Assembly (NCBI RefSeq): GCF_900113125.1
Contig: NZ_FOOG01000001.1
Span: 186,001 to 250,000 of the forward strand
Length of the DNA: 64,000 nucleotides
Direction: 5' to 3'
DNA from: Halobacillus alkaliphilus
GTDB taxonomy: Bacteria > Bacillota > Bacilli > Bacillales > Halobacillaceae
Shown piece by piece: positions 53,402-62,896 of this stretch; position 1 is the first letter of the stretch, and each line of letters begins with the position of its first letter. The notes beneath the pieces are model-generated. The model was given only the letters and a program-made list of their open reading frames with translations. It ran no database searches and was not told where the DNA came from. The position numbers were made by a program, and so were the translations under genes.

Positions 53402-53471
53402 TAGCTTCAGCCTCCTTTCGCAGCGTGGGTGTAGCACCTGATGAATACATTTAAACTATTGATAGAACAGA

Positions 53472-54287
53472 ATGAGGAATGAGGTTGAAGGAGATTGTTT
53501 ATTAGAAATTATGCAGCATATTAACCTCTTTAAAGAACAGCAGACCATGGATGGATCCTGGAATTATCCTTTTGAAACTGGAATTATGACGGATGCTTAT
53601 ATGATTATTTTATTACGTCCCCTTAATCTTCATGAAGATGAATTGATTTAGCAACTTACCGGTCGTATTATAAGCAGACAGGAAAGAACCGGGGCCTGGA
53701 AGTTGTTTTATGATGAAGAAAGCGACAACTTATCATCAACGAAAGAAGCCTATATGCTTTGCTGTTTTCTGGGTTATACAAGAAAGAGGATATTGATCTT
53801 CAGAAAGCAAGAAACTTTATATAAAAGCATGGCGGCTTAGAAAAAGCATCTATGTTTACAAAAATATTGTTGGGTTTGACTGCACAATATCTTGGCAGAG
53901 AAATTTATTATTCCTGTTGAAGTGATTTTCCTGCCTCCTGCATTTCTTATACAACTTTACGATCTATCTGTGTTTGGAAGAGCAAACCTTGTTCCTATTC
54001 TTCTCCTTGCTTACAAAAAATATCAGGTCGTTAGCAGTCAGACGCATGATTTGTCAGAGTTGAGCATCAACCATAAGAATTGGAGCAGCAAAGAATCTTT
54101 CTTTGAAGATGAGAATCGTTCCAACGAATGGAAACAGTATTTTAGCGAGTTACTGAATGTAATGAACCATAATGAGACAACTCCCGCACAGGGAATAAAA
54201 CGACCGCAGGCAATATCGAACACGGAGGTTATCACAGCTAAATATATAAAAAAGACAGCGATCCAATCTAAATTAAGAAATAGATGA
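53472..54287 (+). pseudogene. sqhC: Squalene-hopene (sporulenol) cyclase, decayed and truncated
   Basis: Translation across several frames recovers the N-terminal third of a squalene-hopene cyclase: QTMDGSWNYPFETGIMTDAY, then an in-frame TAG at 53649 in MIILLRPLNLHEDELI*, then QLTGRIISRQERTGAWKLF and STKEAYMLCC, frameshifts near 53785-53880, and the recognisable IPVEVIFLPPAFLIQLYD, SVFGRANLVPILLL. The intact enzyme is about 620 residues; everything after about residue 230, including the DXDD catalytic motif, is missing or unrecognisable. It would have cyclised squalene or heptaprenyl substrates to hopanoids or sporulenes. Clearly non-functional. Confidence 0.85.
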
Positions 54288-54377
54288 ACTTTATCAGGTT
54301 TACTTCTTTACAATATAAGGTATGGGTAAAAATGGAATTTATTAAAGGGAACTATAAAAACTATAATAAGGAGTCTA

Positions 54378-54887
54378 TTGAAGGTGGCAGAAATAAAAAA
54401 TAGAAATAACATCTCAAATAATGAAGAAAAGCTTAGGTATTCGTTTAGAAATACAGGGGCAGGGATACTGTTTGGTATAGGAGTAGCTGCTTTTATTGAT
54501 GAAACCGTTTTTCATCAATTGTTACACTGGCATCATTTTTACGATAAATCAACTACCAATGCCGGGTTAGTATCCGATGGATTCTTTCATGCTTTCAGTT
54601 GGTTTGCAACAGTGGCTGCTTTATTTTTAGTGGCTGATCTGCGCCGCCGACATGCCTTCTGGCCCGTCAAATGGTGGGGAGCCGTGTTAATTGGAGCGGG
54701 AGGGTTTCAACTTTATGATGGGACCATTCAACATAAACTGATGCGAATTCACCAGATAAGGTATGTGGAGGATCTATTACCATACGATCTTGTATGGAAT
54801 GGATCAGCTGTACTGATGATTATTGCAGGAAGCATAATTTTATATAAGAACCGAAATAGAAACAGCATTTCAGGCGGGAGAAGATAA
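54378..54887 (+). CDS. DUF2243 membrane protein
   Basis: 169 aa with four membrane helices. The His-rich segment DETVFHQLLHWHHFYDKS and the later YDGTIQHKLMRIHQIRY are the DUF2243 signatures and could bind a metal or heme. The start is TTG 54378 with AAGGAG at 54368-54373; a GTG at 54384 is better spaced and equally possible. Two bases separate it from the CtaG gene, the common genomic partner of this family, so a role near cytochrome oxidase assembly is suggested by context only. Confidence 0.85.
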   Translation: MKVAEIKNRNNISNNEEKLRYSFRNTGAGILFGIGVAAFIDETVFHQLLHWHHFYDKSTTNAGLVSDGFFHAFSWFATVAALFLVADLRRRHAFWPVKWWGAVLIGAGGFQLYDGTIQHKLMRIHQIRYVEDLLPYDLVWNGSAVLMIIAGSIILYKNRNRNSISGGRR

Positions 54888-54889
54888 TA

Positions 54890-55675
54890 GTGAATCACGC
54901 TCAGATCGCAAATGTTACAACTGGTCTGCCCGCCCTATTTTTAAGTATTGGAGCTCTCCTTATCGTTATCTTGTATATATGGGCAGGACTGCGTTCAAGT
55001 CGTCATAATCGATTAAAAGTATGGCCCTGGTATCGGTATGTTAGTTTCACATTTGGTATAATTTGTGCTGCTATATCTGTTACAGGACCAATCGCAGCTC
55101 TGGCAATAAGCAATTTTACTATGCATATGGTAAGCCATCTCCTGCTTGGTATGCTTGCTCCTGTTTTACTAGTTCTGGCAGCTCCCGTTACCCTGTTTTT
55201 ACGGTCACTTCCTGTAAGAAAAGCGAAATTTGTAGCCAGTCTGCTTCGTAGTTACCCTGTGCGTTTTATTACTCATCCTATAATAGCCTCTTTACTGAAT
55301 ATTGGCGGTCTTTGGATTCTTTATACGACCAGTTTGTATAGTTGGATGCATACCAACCTTATGGTTCATATCTTAGTACATGTCCATATTTTCGCAGCAG
55401 GCTACGTTTTTACAGTATCATTAATTTACATAGATCCTGTTCCTCACCGGCTCAGTTATATATACAGATCCATCGTTTTAATTGGCGCCTTGGCAGCCCA
55501 CGGCATTCTCTCAAAATATATTTATGGTCATCCCCCTAAGGGAGTTGGTGTACAAGAAGCACAGACAGGTGGAAAGCTTATGTACTATGGTGGAGATTTA
55601 ATTGACCTCGTGATTATAGTGTTATTATGCTATCACTGGTATAAAAATACGCGTCCGCGTGAGGCGTTAGCTTAA
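54890..55675 (+). CDS. CtaG-type cytochrome c oxidase assembly protein (caa3 family)
   Basis: 261 aa with seven predicted membrane helices. Family landmarks are ISNFTMHMVSHLLLGMLAPV, FLRSLPVRKAKF, ILVHVHIFAAGYVFTVSLIY and YYGGDLIDLVII, with several conserved membrane His residues. Proteins of this group help insert copper into caa3-type oxidases. No oxidase subunit gene is in the window. The start is GTG 54890, two bases after the DUF2243 stop, so the two form an operon. Confidence 0.9.
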   Translation: MNHAQIANVTTGLPALFLSIGALLIVILYIWAGLRSSRHNRLKVWPWYRYVSFTFGIICAAISVTGPIAALAISNFTMHMVSHLLLGMLAPVLLVLAAPVTLFLRSLPVRKAKFVASLLRSYPVRFITHPIIASLLNIGGLWILYTTSLYSWMHTNLMVHILVHVHIFAAGYVFTVSLIYIDPVPHRLSYIYRSIVLIGALAAHGILSKYIYGHPPKGVGVQEAQTGGKLMYYGGDLIDLVIIVLLCYHWYKNTRPREALA

Positions 55676-55889
55676 ATCTTTTATCCCAACCTGATTAGTA
55701 TTAATTCTTTCTTTGTGAGATCAAATGTTTCTGAGATGGGGTGGACTGATTTCCTTATTAGAAGAATAAATATCACCAGATAATTTACGACATTATATAA
55801 TGAACTAACTGACTTCTAATCGGGCAATGCCTTCGGGTTTTCTTGACTATATTTCTATAGTTAAAAGATCTTAAAGGAGATGAGAATTT

Positions 55890-56792
55890 ATGGTTCCATT
55901 TAAAAACCCCTGTATAGTCATTAAAGAATTCCCGAATTATGACGATTATAAAAGAATCAAAGAGCTAATGGAAGTTTGCATAGCCCATGATAACCTATCG
56001 CTCAAACTGGAACTTGATTATAAATTAAGCCATTCGTCTCGTGAAATAAAAGATATAAATAAGTCCAATGAATTTATGTTTTATGAGGGAGAAACACTTA
56101 TAGGATATACGGGTATATGTCAATTCGGGGCCGAAGTGATGGAAGTGAATGGAATGGTTCACCCGAATTACAGAAGAAGGGGAATTTTCAGCAGGCTATA
56201 TGGATTAGTCGAAGATGAGTGGCGCAAAAGGCCAACTGAAGATATGTTATTACTATCTGATCACCATTCGCACTCAGGGCAAGCATTTATTAAATTTACT
56301 GGGGCTCACTATGATAACTCTGAATACGAAATGTTCCTGGTGAATAAGCCAAAAGATAAGGCTGCTTCAAGGCAAATTTCCCTTAGAAAAGCAATGAATA
56401 AGGACACAAAAGAAATTGCGAGACAAAATAACATCTATTTTCAAACCGATCCCAGCACTGGACTCACTCTTCCAGAAGAAGAGGCTAAGCACGGGGTTGA
56501 TATTTATTTGGCTGAACTTGAGCAATCATGTATAGGGAAAGTGCACTTGAATAGGGAAGGCAGCACCGGTACAATTTATGGTTTAGGAGTATTGCCAGAG
56601 TATCGCGGCAGGGGGTATGGAAGAGAAATTTTGTTAAGATGTATAGAGAAGCTGAATGAAATAAAAATCCATGATATTAGGCTTCAAGTAGCAATGAAAA
56701 ATAGGAAAGCTTTAAGTCTTTATCAGAATTGCGGTTTTGAAGAAGCCTCTATAATGGATTATTTTAAGCTCTCAAAGAGAAATCTCAATTGA
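55890..56792 (+). CDS. Tandem GNAT acetyltransferase
   Basis: 300 aa with two GNAT folds. The first has the acetyl-CoA loop NGMVHPNYRRRGIFSRLYGL (about residues 87-106); the second has YGLGVLPEYRGRGYGREILL (about 230-250) and the C-terminal KNRKALSLYQNCGFEEASI. Two intact Q/R-x-x-G-x-G/A loops suggest that both domains may bind acetyl-CoA. Substrate unknown. AAAGGAGA precedes ATG 55890; terminator directly downstream. Confidence 0.88.
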   Translation: MVPFKNPCIVIKEFPNYDDYKRIKELMEVCIAHDNLSLKLELDYKLSHSSREIKDINKSNEFMFYEGETLIGYTGICQFGAEVMEVNGMVHPNYRRRGIFSRLYGLVEDEWRKRPTEDMLLLSDHHSHSGQAFIKFTGAHYDNSEYEMFLVNKPKDKAASRQISLRKAMNKDTKEIARQNNIYFQTDPSTGLTLPEEEAKHGVDIYLAELEQSCIGKVHLNREGSTGTIYGLGVLPEYRGRGYGREILLRCIEKLNEIKIHDIRLQVAMKNRKALSLYQNCGFEEASIMDYFKLSKRNLN

Positions 56793-56799
56793 GAATAAC

Positions 56800-56834
56800 A
56801 AACGTCCAGAACATGGATCATGTTCTGGACGTTT
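56800..56834. terminator. Bidirectional terminator
   Basis: AAACGTCCAGAACATG and its perfect complement flank GAT between two convergent genes. Confidence 0.92.
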
Positions 56835-56844
56835 AAATGTACAT

Positions 56845-58401
56845 TTAGAAAACTTTCGTAGTCCAATCTTCACAATTCCATACGTCTGTAACAACATCCA
56901 TATAGAAATCTGGTTCGTGAGAAATAAGCAGGACACTTCCTTTATAATCCCGTAAGGCTCGCTTCAATTCTGCTTTCGCATCAACATCTAAGTGGTTGGT
57001 AGGTTCGTCGAGTACAAGAAGATTTGTTTCTTTGTTAATTAACTTACAAAGACGCACTTTTGCTTTTTCCCCGCCACTTAGTACTTGCACTTTACTTTCA
57101 ATATGCTTTTTTGTTAAGCCGCACTTTGCAAGGGAAGCACGCACTTCATATTGAGTAAAATGTCTGAATTCCTCCCAAATCTCTTCAATGCACGTGTTTT
57201 TGCTTGTTTCTTTTAATTCTTGTTCAAAATAGCCGATATGAAGATGATCTCCTAATTGAACGGAGCCCTCAACCGGCTGTATTTCCCCAAGAATGCTTTT
57301 TAATAAAGTAGTTTTACCAATCCCGTTCGCCCCAGATAACGCAATTTTCTCACCGCGTTCCATAGATAAGTTGAGAGGTCTGGAAAGAGGCTCGTCATAC
57401 CCGATGACAAGATCATTAGTCTCAAACAAATATTTTCCCGGGGTTCGAGCTTGTTTAAAGTTAAATTGAGGTTTTGGTTTTTCGGAATCAAGTTCGATGA
57501 CGTCCATTTTATCAAGTTTCTTTTGGCGGGACATTGCCATTTTACTCGTCGCAGCATTGGCTTTATTACGAGCTACAAAGTCTTTTAGATTAGCAATTTC
57601 TTTTTGCTGCTTTTTATAAGCGGCTTCAAGCTGTTGCTTTTTCATGTCGTACACTTTTAAAAATTCATTGTAGTCGCCCGGGTACCGGGTTAATTCCTGG
57701 TTTTCCACGTGATAAATGATATTTACGACACTATTCAGAAATGGGATATCATGGGAAATGAGGATAAAGGCGTTCTCATATTCCAGGAGGTATTTCTTCA
57801 GCCACTCTATATGTTCAACATCGAGATAGTTTGTAGGCTCGTCTAATAATAATATATCAGGTTTTTCCAAAAGCAGCTTGGCCAGTAACACTTTTGTACG
57901 CTGGCCACCGCTTAGGTCAGTAACATCGCGCTCTAGTCCGATTTCATCTAGCCCAAGTCCATTAGCAACTTCGTCAACTTTTGCATCGATCGTATAAAAA
58001 TCATTGTTCGTCAACGTGTCTTGCAGCCGCCCGGTTTCTTCAAGAAGGTTTTCCAGTTCTTCGGGATTCGCTTCACCCATCTTTCCAAACAAGTGATTCA
58101 TTTCATTTTCCATATCAAATAGATATTGGAATGCAGTTCTCAAGACATCTCTTATTGTCATACCTTGCTGTAGATCAGCATGTTGATCCAAATAACCTAT
58201 TCGAATGTTTTTAGACCAAATGATTTTACCGGCATCAGGCTCTACCTTACCTGTAATTATGTTCATAAAGGTTGATTTACCTTCACCATTAGCACCAATT
58301 AAACCTATATGTTCGCCTCTTAATAGACGAAAAGAAACATTTTCAAAGATAGCACGGTCTCCGAAACCGTGACTTAATTCTTTTACTGTAAGTAAACTCA
58401 T
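56845..58401 (-). CDS. ABC-F family ATPase (YfmM-like)
   Basis: 518 aa soluble protein with two ABC domains and no membrane part. Walker A GANGEGKS and GANGIGKT, signatures LSGGQRT and LSGGEKA, Walker B LLLDEPTNYLD and LVLDEPTNHLD, with the ABC-F linker rich in Lys/Gln (MKKQQLEAAYKKQQKEI) between them. ABC-F proteins act on the ribosome as translation or resistance factors. ATG 58401 is preferred (AGGTG seven bases upstream) over 58410; length then matches B. subtilis YfmM as I recall it. Which ABC-F role it has cannot be told. Confidence 0.92.
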   Translation of the reverse strand: MSLLTVKELSHGFGDRAIFENVSFRLLRGEHIGLIGANGEGKSTFMNIITGKVEPDAGKIIWSKNIRIGYLDQHADLQQGMTIRDVLRTAFQYLFDMENEMNHLFGKMGEANPEELENLLEETGRLQDTLTNNDFYTIDAKVDEVANGLGLDEIGLERDVTDLSGGQRTKVLLAKLLLEKPDILLLDEPTNYLDVEHIEWLKKYLLEYENAFILISHDIPFLNSVVNIIYHVENQELTRYPGDYNEFLKVYDMKKQQLEAAYKKQQKEIANLKDFVARNKANAATSKMAMSRQKKLDKMDVIELDSEKPKPQFNFKQARTPGKYLFETNDLVIGYDEPLSRPLNLSMERGEKIALSGANGIGKTTLLKSILGEIQPVEGSVQLGDHLHIGYFEQELKETSKNTCIEEIWEEFRHFTQYEVRASLAKCGLTKKHIESKVQVLSGGEKAKVRLCKLINKETNLLVLDEPTNHLDVDAKAELKRALRDYKGSVLLISHEPDFYMDVVTDVWNCEDWTTKVF

Positions 58402-58641
58402 GTGAAACACCTATTTCCTTCTATATAATTTATACCCCTATCATTATAAAGGGGATGAGAAGAAAGTGATAGTGGAGATTCTTCTTGGTGAACAATGGAG
58501 CAGCCTTTTTTAGGTTTTTATACTGCCGTAGGGTTTAATATCCAACATCAAGTGGAACTTATTATACAATAAGATAGGTGGTTTTTTGAAAAATTACCCA
58601 ATTGTGGCAGAGCACAAATTTTTTTGAAGGGGGCGAGGAAT

Positions 58642-58887
58642 GTGAGCTTGTTTCGGAAAATAACTCTCCTATTAGCGATAATTTCTATATTTTTATTTAG
58701 CTACCGATTAATGAATGAAAACTTTAATCCACTTCCGAACTTCATTTTTTATTTTTTACCTGTGGTTTTCTTACTGTTCGGATTTGAGAATGTTAAAGCT
58801 AAACATCGTAGTGAAGGTTTTATTTATCTGCTTACTTTTGTCATTGGCTTCTCCATAGTAATAAGAGACTTATTTAATTTAATTTAA
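58642..58887 (+). CDS. DUF3953/YczI-like small membrane protein
   Basis: 81 aa, three short hydrophobic helices: ITLLLAIISIFLFSYRL, FIFYFLPVVFLLFGF and GFIYLLTFVIGFSIVIRDL. The spacing and the FGFENVKAKHRSEGF loop fit the YczI/DUF3953 family; function unknown. The start is GTG 58642 with GGGGCGAGG at 58629-58637; reading from TTG 58624 would include this site. Confidence 0.7.
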   Translation: MSLFRKITLLLAIISIFLFSYRLMNENFNPLPNFIFYFLPVVFLLFGFENVKAKHRSEGFIYLLTFVIGFSIVIRDLFNLI

Positions 58888-59030
58888 CGCTCAGCGGTAT
58901 GTTTAAATAATCGTTTCTATAGCTGATCGTTAAAATGCTCTGTCCCTTCTGTTCTGTGCACGGGAAGGAGCATAGATAAATAGTAAGTAGCAACTGTTTT
59001 TTTCAACATGTAAACCTTTCTTAGAATAAA

Positions 59031-59065
59031 ATAAAGCGCCAGGCCTTTAAAGGCCTGGCGCTTTA
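59031..59065. terminator. Terminator at the 3' end of ectD
   Basis: AAAGCGCCAGGCCT and AGGCCTGGCGCTTT form a 14-bp stem around TTA with A/T-rich flanks on both sides. Confidence 0.9.
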
Positions 59066-59067
59066 TT

Positions 59068-59961
59068 TTATTTGTTTACTTTAAGTTTAGGGTTGCGTTC
59101 GGCGATAAAATCAGGACGTGCCTTATTCCCAGAGAAGGGTTCAACCAGCTGATTTTCTACACTGTTATAAACCATGAACATGTTATTTCTAGGATAAGGT
59201 GTTATATTTCCGTTTGAACCATGCATAGTATTGGATTCAAAGAGAGTTATAGCTCCGGCTTTACCTGTCGGAACAGAAATTCCACCTTGATCGGCGAGCC
59301 ATCTCATGCTTTCCTGATCAGGTACTCCTAACTTCTGTCTTTTTAGTGATTCCTTGTAATTTTCTTCAGGAGTCTCACCGACACATTTCACATAGTAATT
59401 TTGAGAACCTGGTACAAGCATAAGCGGACCATTAAATGTGTAGTTATCTGATAATGCAATAGATAAACTTACAGCTCTCATTCTTGGCATGCCGTCTTCT
59501 ACATGCCACGTTTCAAAGTCAGAGTGCCAATCAAATTCTTTGCCGGTAAACCCAGGCTTATAATTAATTCGTGACTGATGAATATAAACATCACTTCCGA
59601 GTAAATGGTTCACAATGTCTAATATTCTCTGATCATTAGCTACTTTTTTAAAATACTCATCACTGTCGTGAACTTTAAAAATAGAGCGAATTTCATTTCC
59701 TTCCGGCTCGCGGATAATCATATCGGATTCACTGTCCTGATTTGAATTCTGAAGCTCAAATATGGCTTTTTGCATTTCAGAAACTTCCTGTTCAGAAAAG
59801 AAATTCTCTATTTGAAGAAATCCGTTTTGTTCATAAGAATCAAGTTGTTCGGTCGATAAAGGGGACTCATGATCTTTTGAGCGGTCCGTATGAATAACAG
59901 GATCCTTTCTTTTTACAATTTCGGGTTCACTACTGTACCTGGATGGATAAAGATCTTCCAC
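59068..59961 (-). CDS. ectD: Ectoine hydroxylase EctD
   Basis: 297 aa Fe(II)/2-oxoglutarate dioxygenase that makes 5-hydroxyectoine. The EctD signature region [20 protein letters not shown] contains the iron ligands His and Asp; the third ligand lies in [15 protein letters not shown]. Full family length. The start is GTG 59961 ([10 protein letters not shown]...) with AAAGGAG nine bases upstream; upstream in-frame codons back to 60006 overlap the ribosome site. Monocistronic, with its own terminator; ectABC is not in the window, so ectoine must be made elsewhere or imported. Strongest sign of salt or heat adaptation here. Confidence 0.95.
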   Translation of the reverse strand: MEDLYPSRYSSEPEIVKRKDPVIHTDRSKDHESPLSTEQLDSYEQNGFLQIENFFSEQEVSEMQKAIFELQNSNQDSESDMIIREPEGNEIRSIFKVHDSDEYFKKVANDQRILDIVNHLLGSDVYIHQSRINYKPGFTGKEFDWHSDFETWHVEDGMPRMRAVSLSIALSDNYTFNGPLMLVPGSQNYYVKCVGETPEENYKESLKRQKLGVPDQESMRWLADQGGISVPTGKAGAITLFESNTMHGSNGNITPYPRNNMFMVYNSVENQLVEPFSGNKARPDFIAERNPKLKVNK

Positions 59962-60274
59962 AATCAAACACTCCTTTAAAAAAATTTGATTCATGGTGTG
60001 CTTCATCGAGGTTATTCATTAGCAAAGAATAATATTTCAATAAATAAATCTCCTTGTGCTCCAACTGATACCCTTTCATATTCAGAATAAACGTGAAATT
60101 CAAAAAAATTCAATTGAACTTATAATTATATTCTAATAGTAGTAGCTGAGTAATCAGAGTGAAACTAGAATTATCATCTACTAATAAAGATTGAATCGTT
60201 TTATTTTAAAAAAATAAGAGTCACTGATACGATTCTAGTGTTGGGATTACTGTTAATAATTTAAAAGAAAGAAG
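59962..60274. other. 313-bp divergent intergenic region
   Basis: AT-rich, without a supported gene. It should hold the promoters of ectD (minus) and the monooxygenase (plus); an osmo-regulated ectD promoter is expected but no convincing elements were resolved by eye. Confidence 0.4.
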
Positions 60275-61309
60275 ATGAAGTTTATGGCTGATATACAAAA
60301 GAAGATTCAATCTATTCCTTTTTCTGTGTTAGATTTATCTCCTATTACAGAAGGGGGATCTGCGGCTGTATCTTTTCAAAATACAATTGATCTGGCACAG
60401 CACGTGGAAGCATGGGGATATAATCGTTACTGGATGGCTGAACATCATAATATGCCTTTTATTGCGAGCTCGGCAACCTCTGTTTTAATAGGCCACGTTG
60501 CAGGCAATACGAATACAATTAGAGTGGGTTCCGGTGGAATTATGCTTCCTAACCATGCTCCTCTAGTCGTAGCTGAACAATTTGGAACTCTTGAAACATT
60601 ATATCCCGGAAGGATTGATTTAGGTCTGGGACGGGCACCGGGTACTGATGGAGTAACGGCTCAGGCGTTGAGAAGAGAACTTCAAAGTGACGGACAGGAT
60701 TTTCCGAGGTTGTTGAATGAACTTCGTACGTATTTTAATCCTTCCTTAAGTTCCGGGAAACAAAATGTTCGTGCCATTCCAGGCACGGGTCTGAATATAC
60801 CTATATGGCTGCTTGGCTCTAGTGGATTTAGTGCTCAATTATCAGCACAGCTAGGTTTACCATTTGCTTACGCTAGTCACTTTTCACCAAACAATACATT
60901 GGCTGCCCTTGAGCTGTACCGCAGCCAATTCCAACCTTCAGACTCTATGCAGAATCCACATGCGATGCTGGGAGTTAACATAATAGCTGCAGATACAGAT
61001 GAAGAAGCAGAGCGTTTAGCTACCTCTTTATATCAACAGTTTTTAAATCTGATTCGGAGTACGGAATTACCACTTCAGCCACCAGTGGAAAGTATTAATG
61101 AAGTGGCATCTGAAAGAGAAATAATGGCTTTGCGACAGCAATTAGGTTCTTCAATCATTGGAAGTAAGGAATCCGTTCGAGAACAGCTTCAAAGTTTTAT
61201 TGACAAAACTCAGGCTGATGAATTGATGGTCATTTCTCAAATCTATGACCACAAAGCACGAATTCGATCCTATGAAATTGTAGCTGAACTATTTAAAGAA
61301 GTATCCTAG
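60275..61309 (+). CDS. LLM-class flavin monooxygenase (luciferase-like)
   Basis: 344 aa luciferase-like TIM barrel: [74 protein letters not shown] and [20 protein letters not shown]. The whole layout is that of the MsnO8/YceB-type subgroup of unknown substrate. Two ATGs, 60275 and 60284, are both possible, and neither has a strong ribosome site (AAAGAAAG). Terminator immediately follows. Confidence 0.87.
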   Translation: MKFMADIQKKIQSIPFSVLDLSPITEGGSAAVSFQNTIDLAQHVEAWGYNRYWMAEHHNMPFIASSATSVLIGHVAGNTNTIRVGSGGIMLPNHAPLVVAEQFGTLETLYPGRIDLGLGRAPGTDGVTAQALRRELQSDGQDFPRLLNELRTYFNPSLSSGKQNVRAIPGTGLNIPIWLLGSSGFSAQLSAQLGLPFAYASHFSPNNTLAALELYRSQFQPSDSMQNPHAMLGVNIIAADTDEEAERLATSLYQQFLNLIRSTELPLQPPVESINEVASEREIMALRQQLGSSIIGSKESVREQLQSFIDKTQADELMVISQIYDHKARIRSYEIVAELFKEVS

Positions 61310-61313
61310 TGCT

Positions 61314-61348
61314 AGAAGCACCTGCTCATTGAGCAGGTGCTTCTTTTA
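61314..61348 (+). terminator. Intrinsic terminator after the LLM gene
   Basis: AGAAGCACCTGCTC pairs perfectly with GAGCAGGTGCTTCT around ATT, followed by T residues. Confidence 0.93.
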
Positions 61349-61406
61349 AATGATTGTGTTTTTAAAATTGGGTTCATAGATTTTAATAGGATGTGGTTAG
61401 AGTAGA

Positions 61407-61923
61407 TGCTTATCGTTTATTTATTGAGAAAAAAAGGAAATATTAAAGCAAATAGTGCAAAACGATTAGGGGAGATAGATGAAGAGGCTGTGGTATTGGT
61501 TGAAAAACAAGTGGAAAATCACTAATCGCGTTATGGTATTGCTGGCAGCCTTTATGCCAGTCAACGATGGTAATAATTGCTGAACGTTTTGGTCCGCTCT
61601 TTGAGGAATCTAGATGTGATCCTTTTATTATTCCAGCAGGTTCAGCCTTCATTATTATGGTTGGTCACTGATTAGCTTTTTAGGGTTGTCGTGGCAGTTA
61701 CTTATTCTGTTTTCAGCTGTCATAAGTGCTTATTATTTCTTAATGGAAATGGATTCACCCTGCCCTGTTTCTTAACATTAACCTGGGATTTATTGCAATT
61801 ATCATAGAAACAATGTAAAGTGGAGCCGCTACATTACCTTTAACAATTTGTGCTATCGCAGTTACCTTTGTAATGCTTTATAAAGAAATAGTAAACTACA
61901 TTAGGGTTAGGAGTTTTAGTTAG
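61407..61923 (+). pseudogene. Remnant of a membrane-protein gene, unidentified
   Basis: Plus-strand frames between the LLM terminator and the RNase H gene give fragments that read like one decayed gene: MLIVYLLRKKGNIKANSAKR through VVLVEKQVENH*, then in other frames FIIPAGSAFIIMVG, ISFLGLSWQLLILFSAVISA with YYFLMEMDSP, GFIAIIIETM* and GAATLPLTICAIAVTFVML. Several stops and frameshifts interrupt them. The hydrophobic pieces point to an integral membrane protein, but I cannot name the family. The rest of this 800-base stretch holds nothing else. Confidence 0.45.
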
Positions 61924-62146
61924 GCCAAAGAAACGGATAGACTAAGTCTGTGCGTTTCTTAGTCATCTTACTATATAAGTTAGCATCCAAGAAAAAACAA
62001 GTGAAATACTGGTTTAATAAGTAACAAAATCTATTTCCCCTAAAAAAATGGCTAAGCTATTGGAGAGGGAATTCTTACCGCTTTTATGGTGTAAAGAAAA
62101 GTTTTGGAATATAATAAACAGATATCTAAAGCTAGGGGGTCATCTT

Positions 62147-62803
62147 ATGGATGTAAGAATGGAAATTGTATACCACGTTCCAAAAGGTCCACAGGCAAAC
62201 TTTACTTCGGATGGATTACATGCTTCACAAGCCATCCTGATTGCGGAGGATTTGCTAAACACAAAGCGAGCGCAGTCGATTAATTTTCTAGATAGCTACA
62301 ACACCGAATGGACACTAAAAGAATTAAAGGAGTATATGAAAGGAATTCAGACGGAACCCCATAATGTAAAAGTATATTTTGACGGGGGTTTTGATTTGGG
62401 AACCAAGAATTCAGGACTCGGATGCGCCATCTACTATGATCAGAATGGCAAATCTTTTCGCCTTAGAAAAAATGTTTTAGTACATGAGCTTGACACAAAT
62501 AATGAAGCAGAGTATGCTGCGCTTCATAACGCATTGCTTGAACTGGATTTATTAGGGGTGCATCATTTGCCCGTGAAATTTATTGGTGATTCTCAAGTCG
62601 TTATCAATCAATTAACTGGAGAGTGGCCGTGTTTAGAAGAATCGCTGGCTAAATGGGCGGATCGAATTGACGAAAAGCTTATTCAATTAGGAATTCAACC
62701 TCAGTATCATTTAATATCAAGGAAAGACAACCGAGAAGCGGATCGTTTAGCTTCTCAAGCTTTAAATAACATAGAGATTTTTAGTGCCAGTGAGGTCCAT
62801 TAG
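62147..62803 (+). CDS. RNase H-like protein (YpeP-type, RnhA fold)
   Basis: 218 aa. The N-terminal 75 residues are a family-specific part; the RNase H fold follows: VYFDGGFDLGTKNSGLGCA, NNEAEYAALHNALLEL, FIGDSQVVINQLTGEW and DNREADRLASQAL, supplying the D-E-D-D catalytic set. So it may be an active ribonuclease HI-like enzyme or a reverse-transcriptase-like domain protein. ATG 62147 has TAGGGGGTC at 62133-62141; the frame is open to 62048, but the upstream part has no ribosome site. Confidence 0.85.
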   Translation: MDVRMEIVYHVPKGPQANFTSDGLHASQAILIAEDLLNTKRAQSINFLDSYNTEWTLKELKEYMKGIQTEPHNVKVYFDGGFDLGTKNSGLGCAIYYDQNGKSFRLRKNVLVHELDTNNEAEYAALHNALLELDLLGVHHLPVKFIGDSQVVINQLTGEWPCLEESLAKWADRIDEKLIQLGIQPQYHLISRKDNREADRLASQALNNIEIFSASEVH

Positions 62804-62833
62804 TATGTTTATATTGTATAGAACCAGGTAATT

Positions 62834-62867
62834 AGAGAGATTCCATGTTAGAGAGGAGTCTCTCTTT
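62834..62867 (+). terminator. Intrinsic terminator after the RNase H-like gene
   Basis: AGAGAGATTCC pairs with GGAGTCTCTCT, followed by TT(C)AT; moderate strength. Confidence 0.7.
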
Positions 62868-62896
62868 CATCGGGATTTTTCAGGAAAGTAAATGGT

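Noticed and set aside
53892-54287. Intact 131-aa gene
   Set aside because: Its first 60 residues continue the squalene-hopene cyclase alignment from the disrupted upstream frames, so it is part of the pseudogene.
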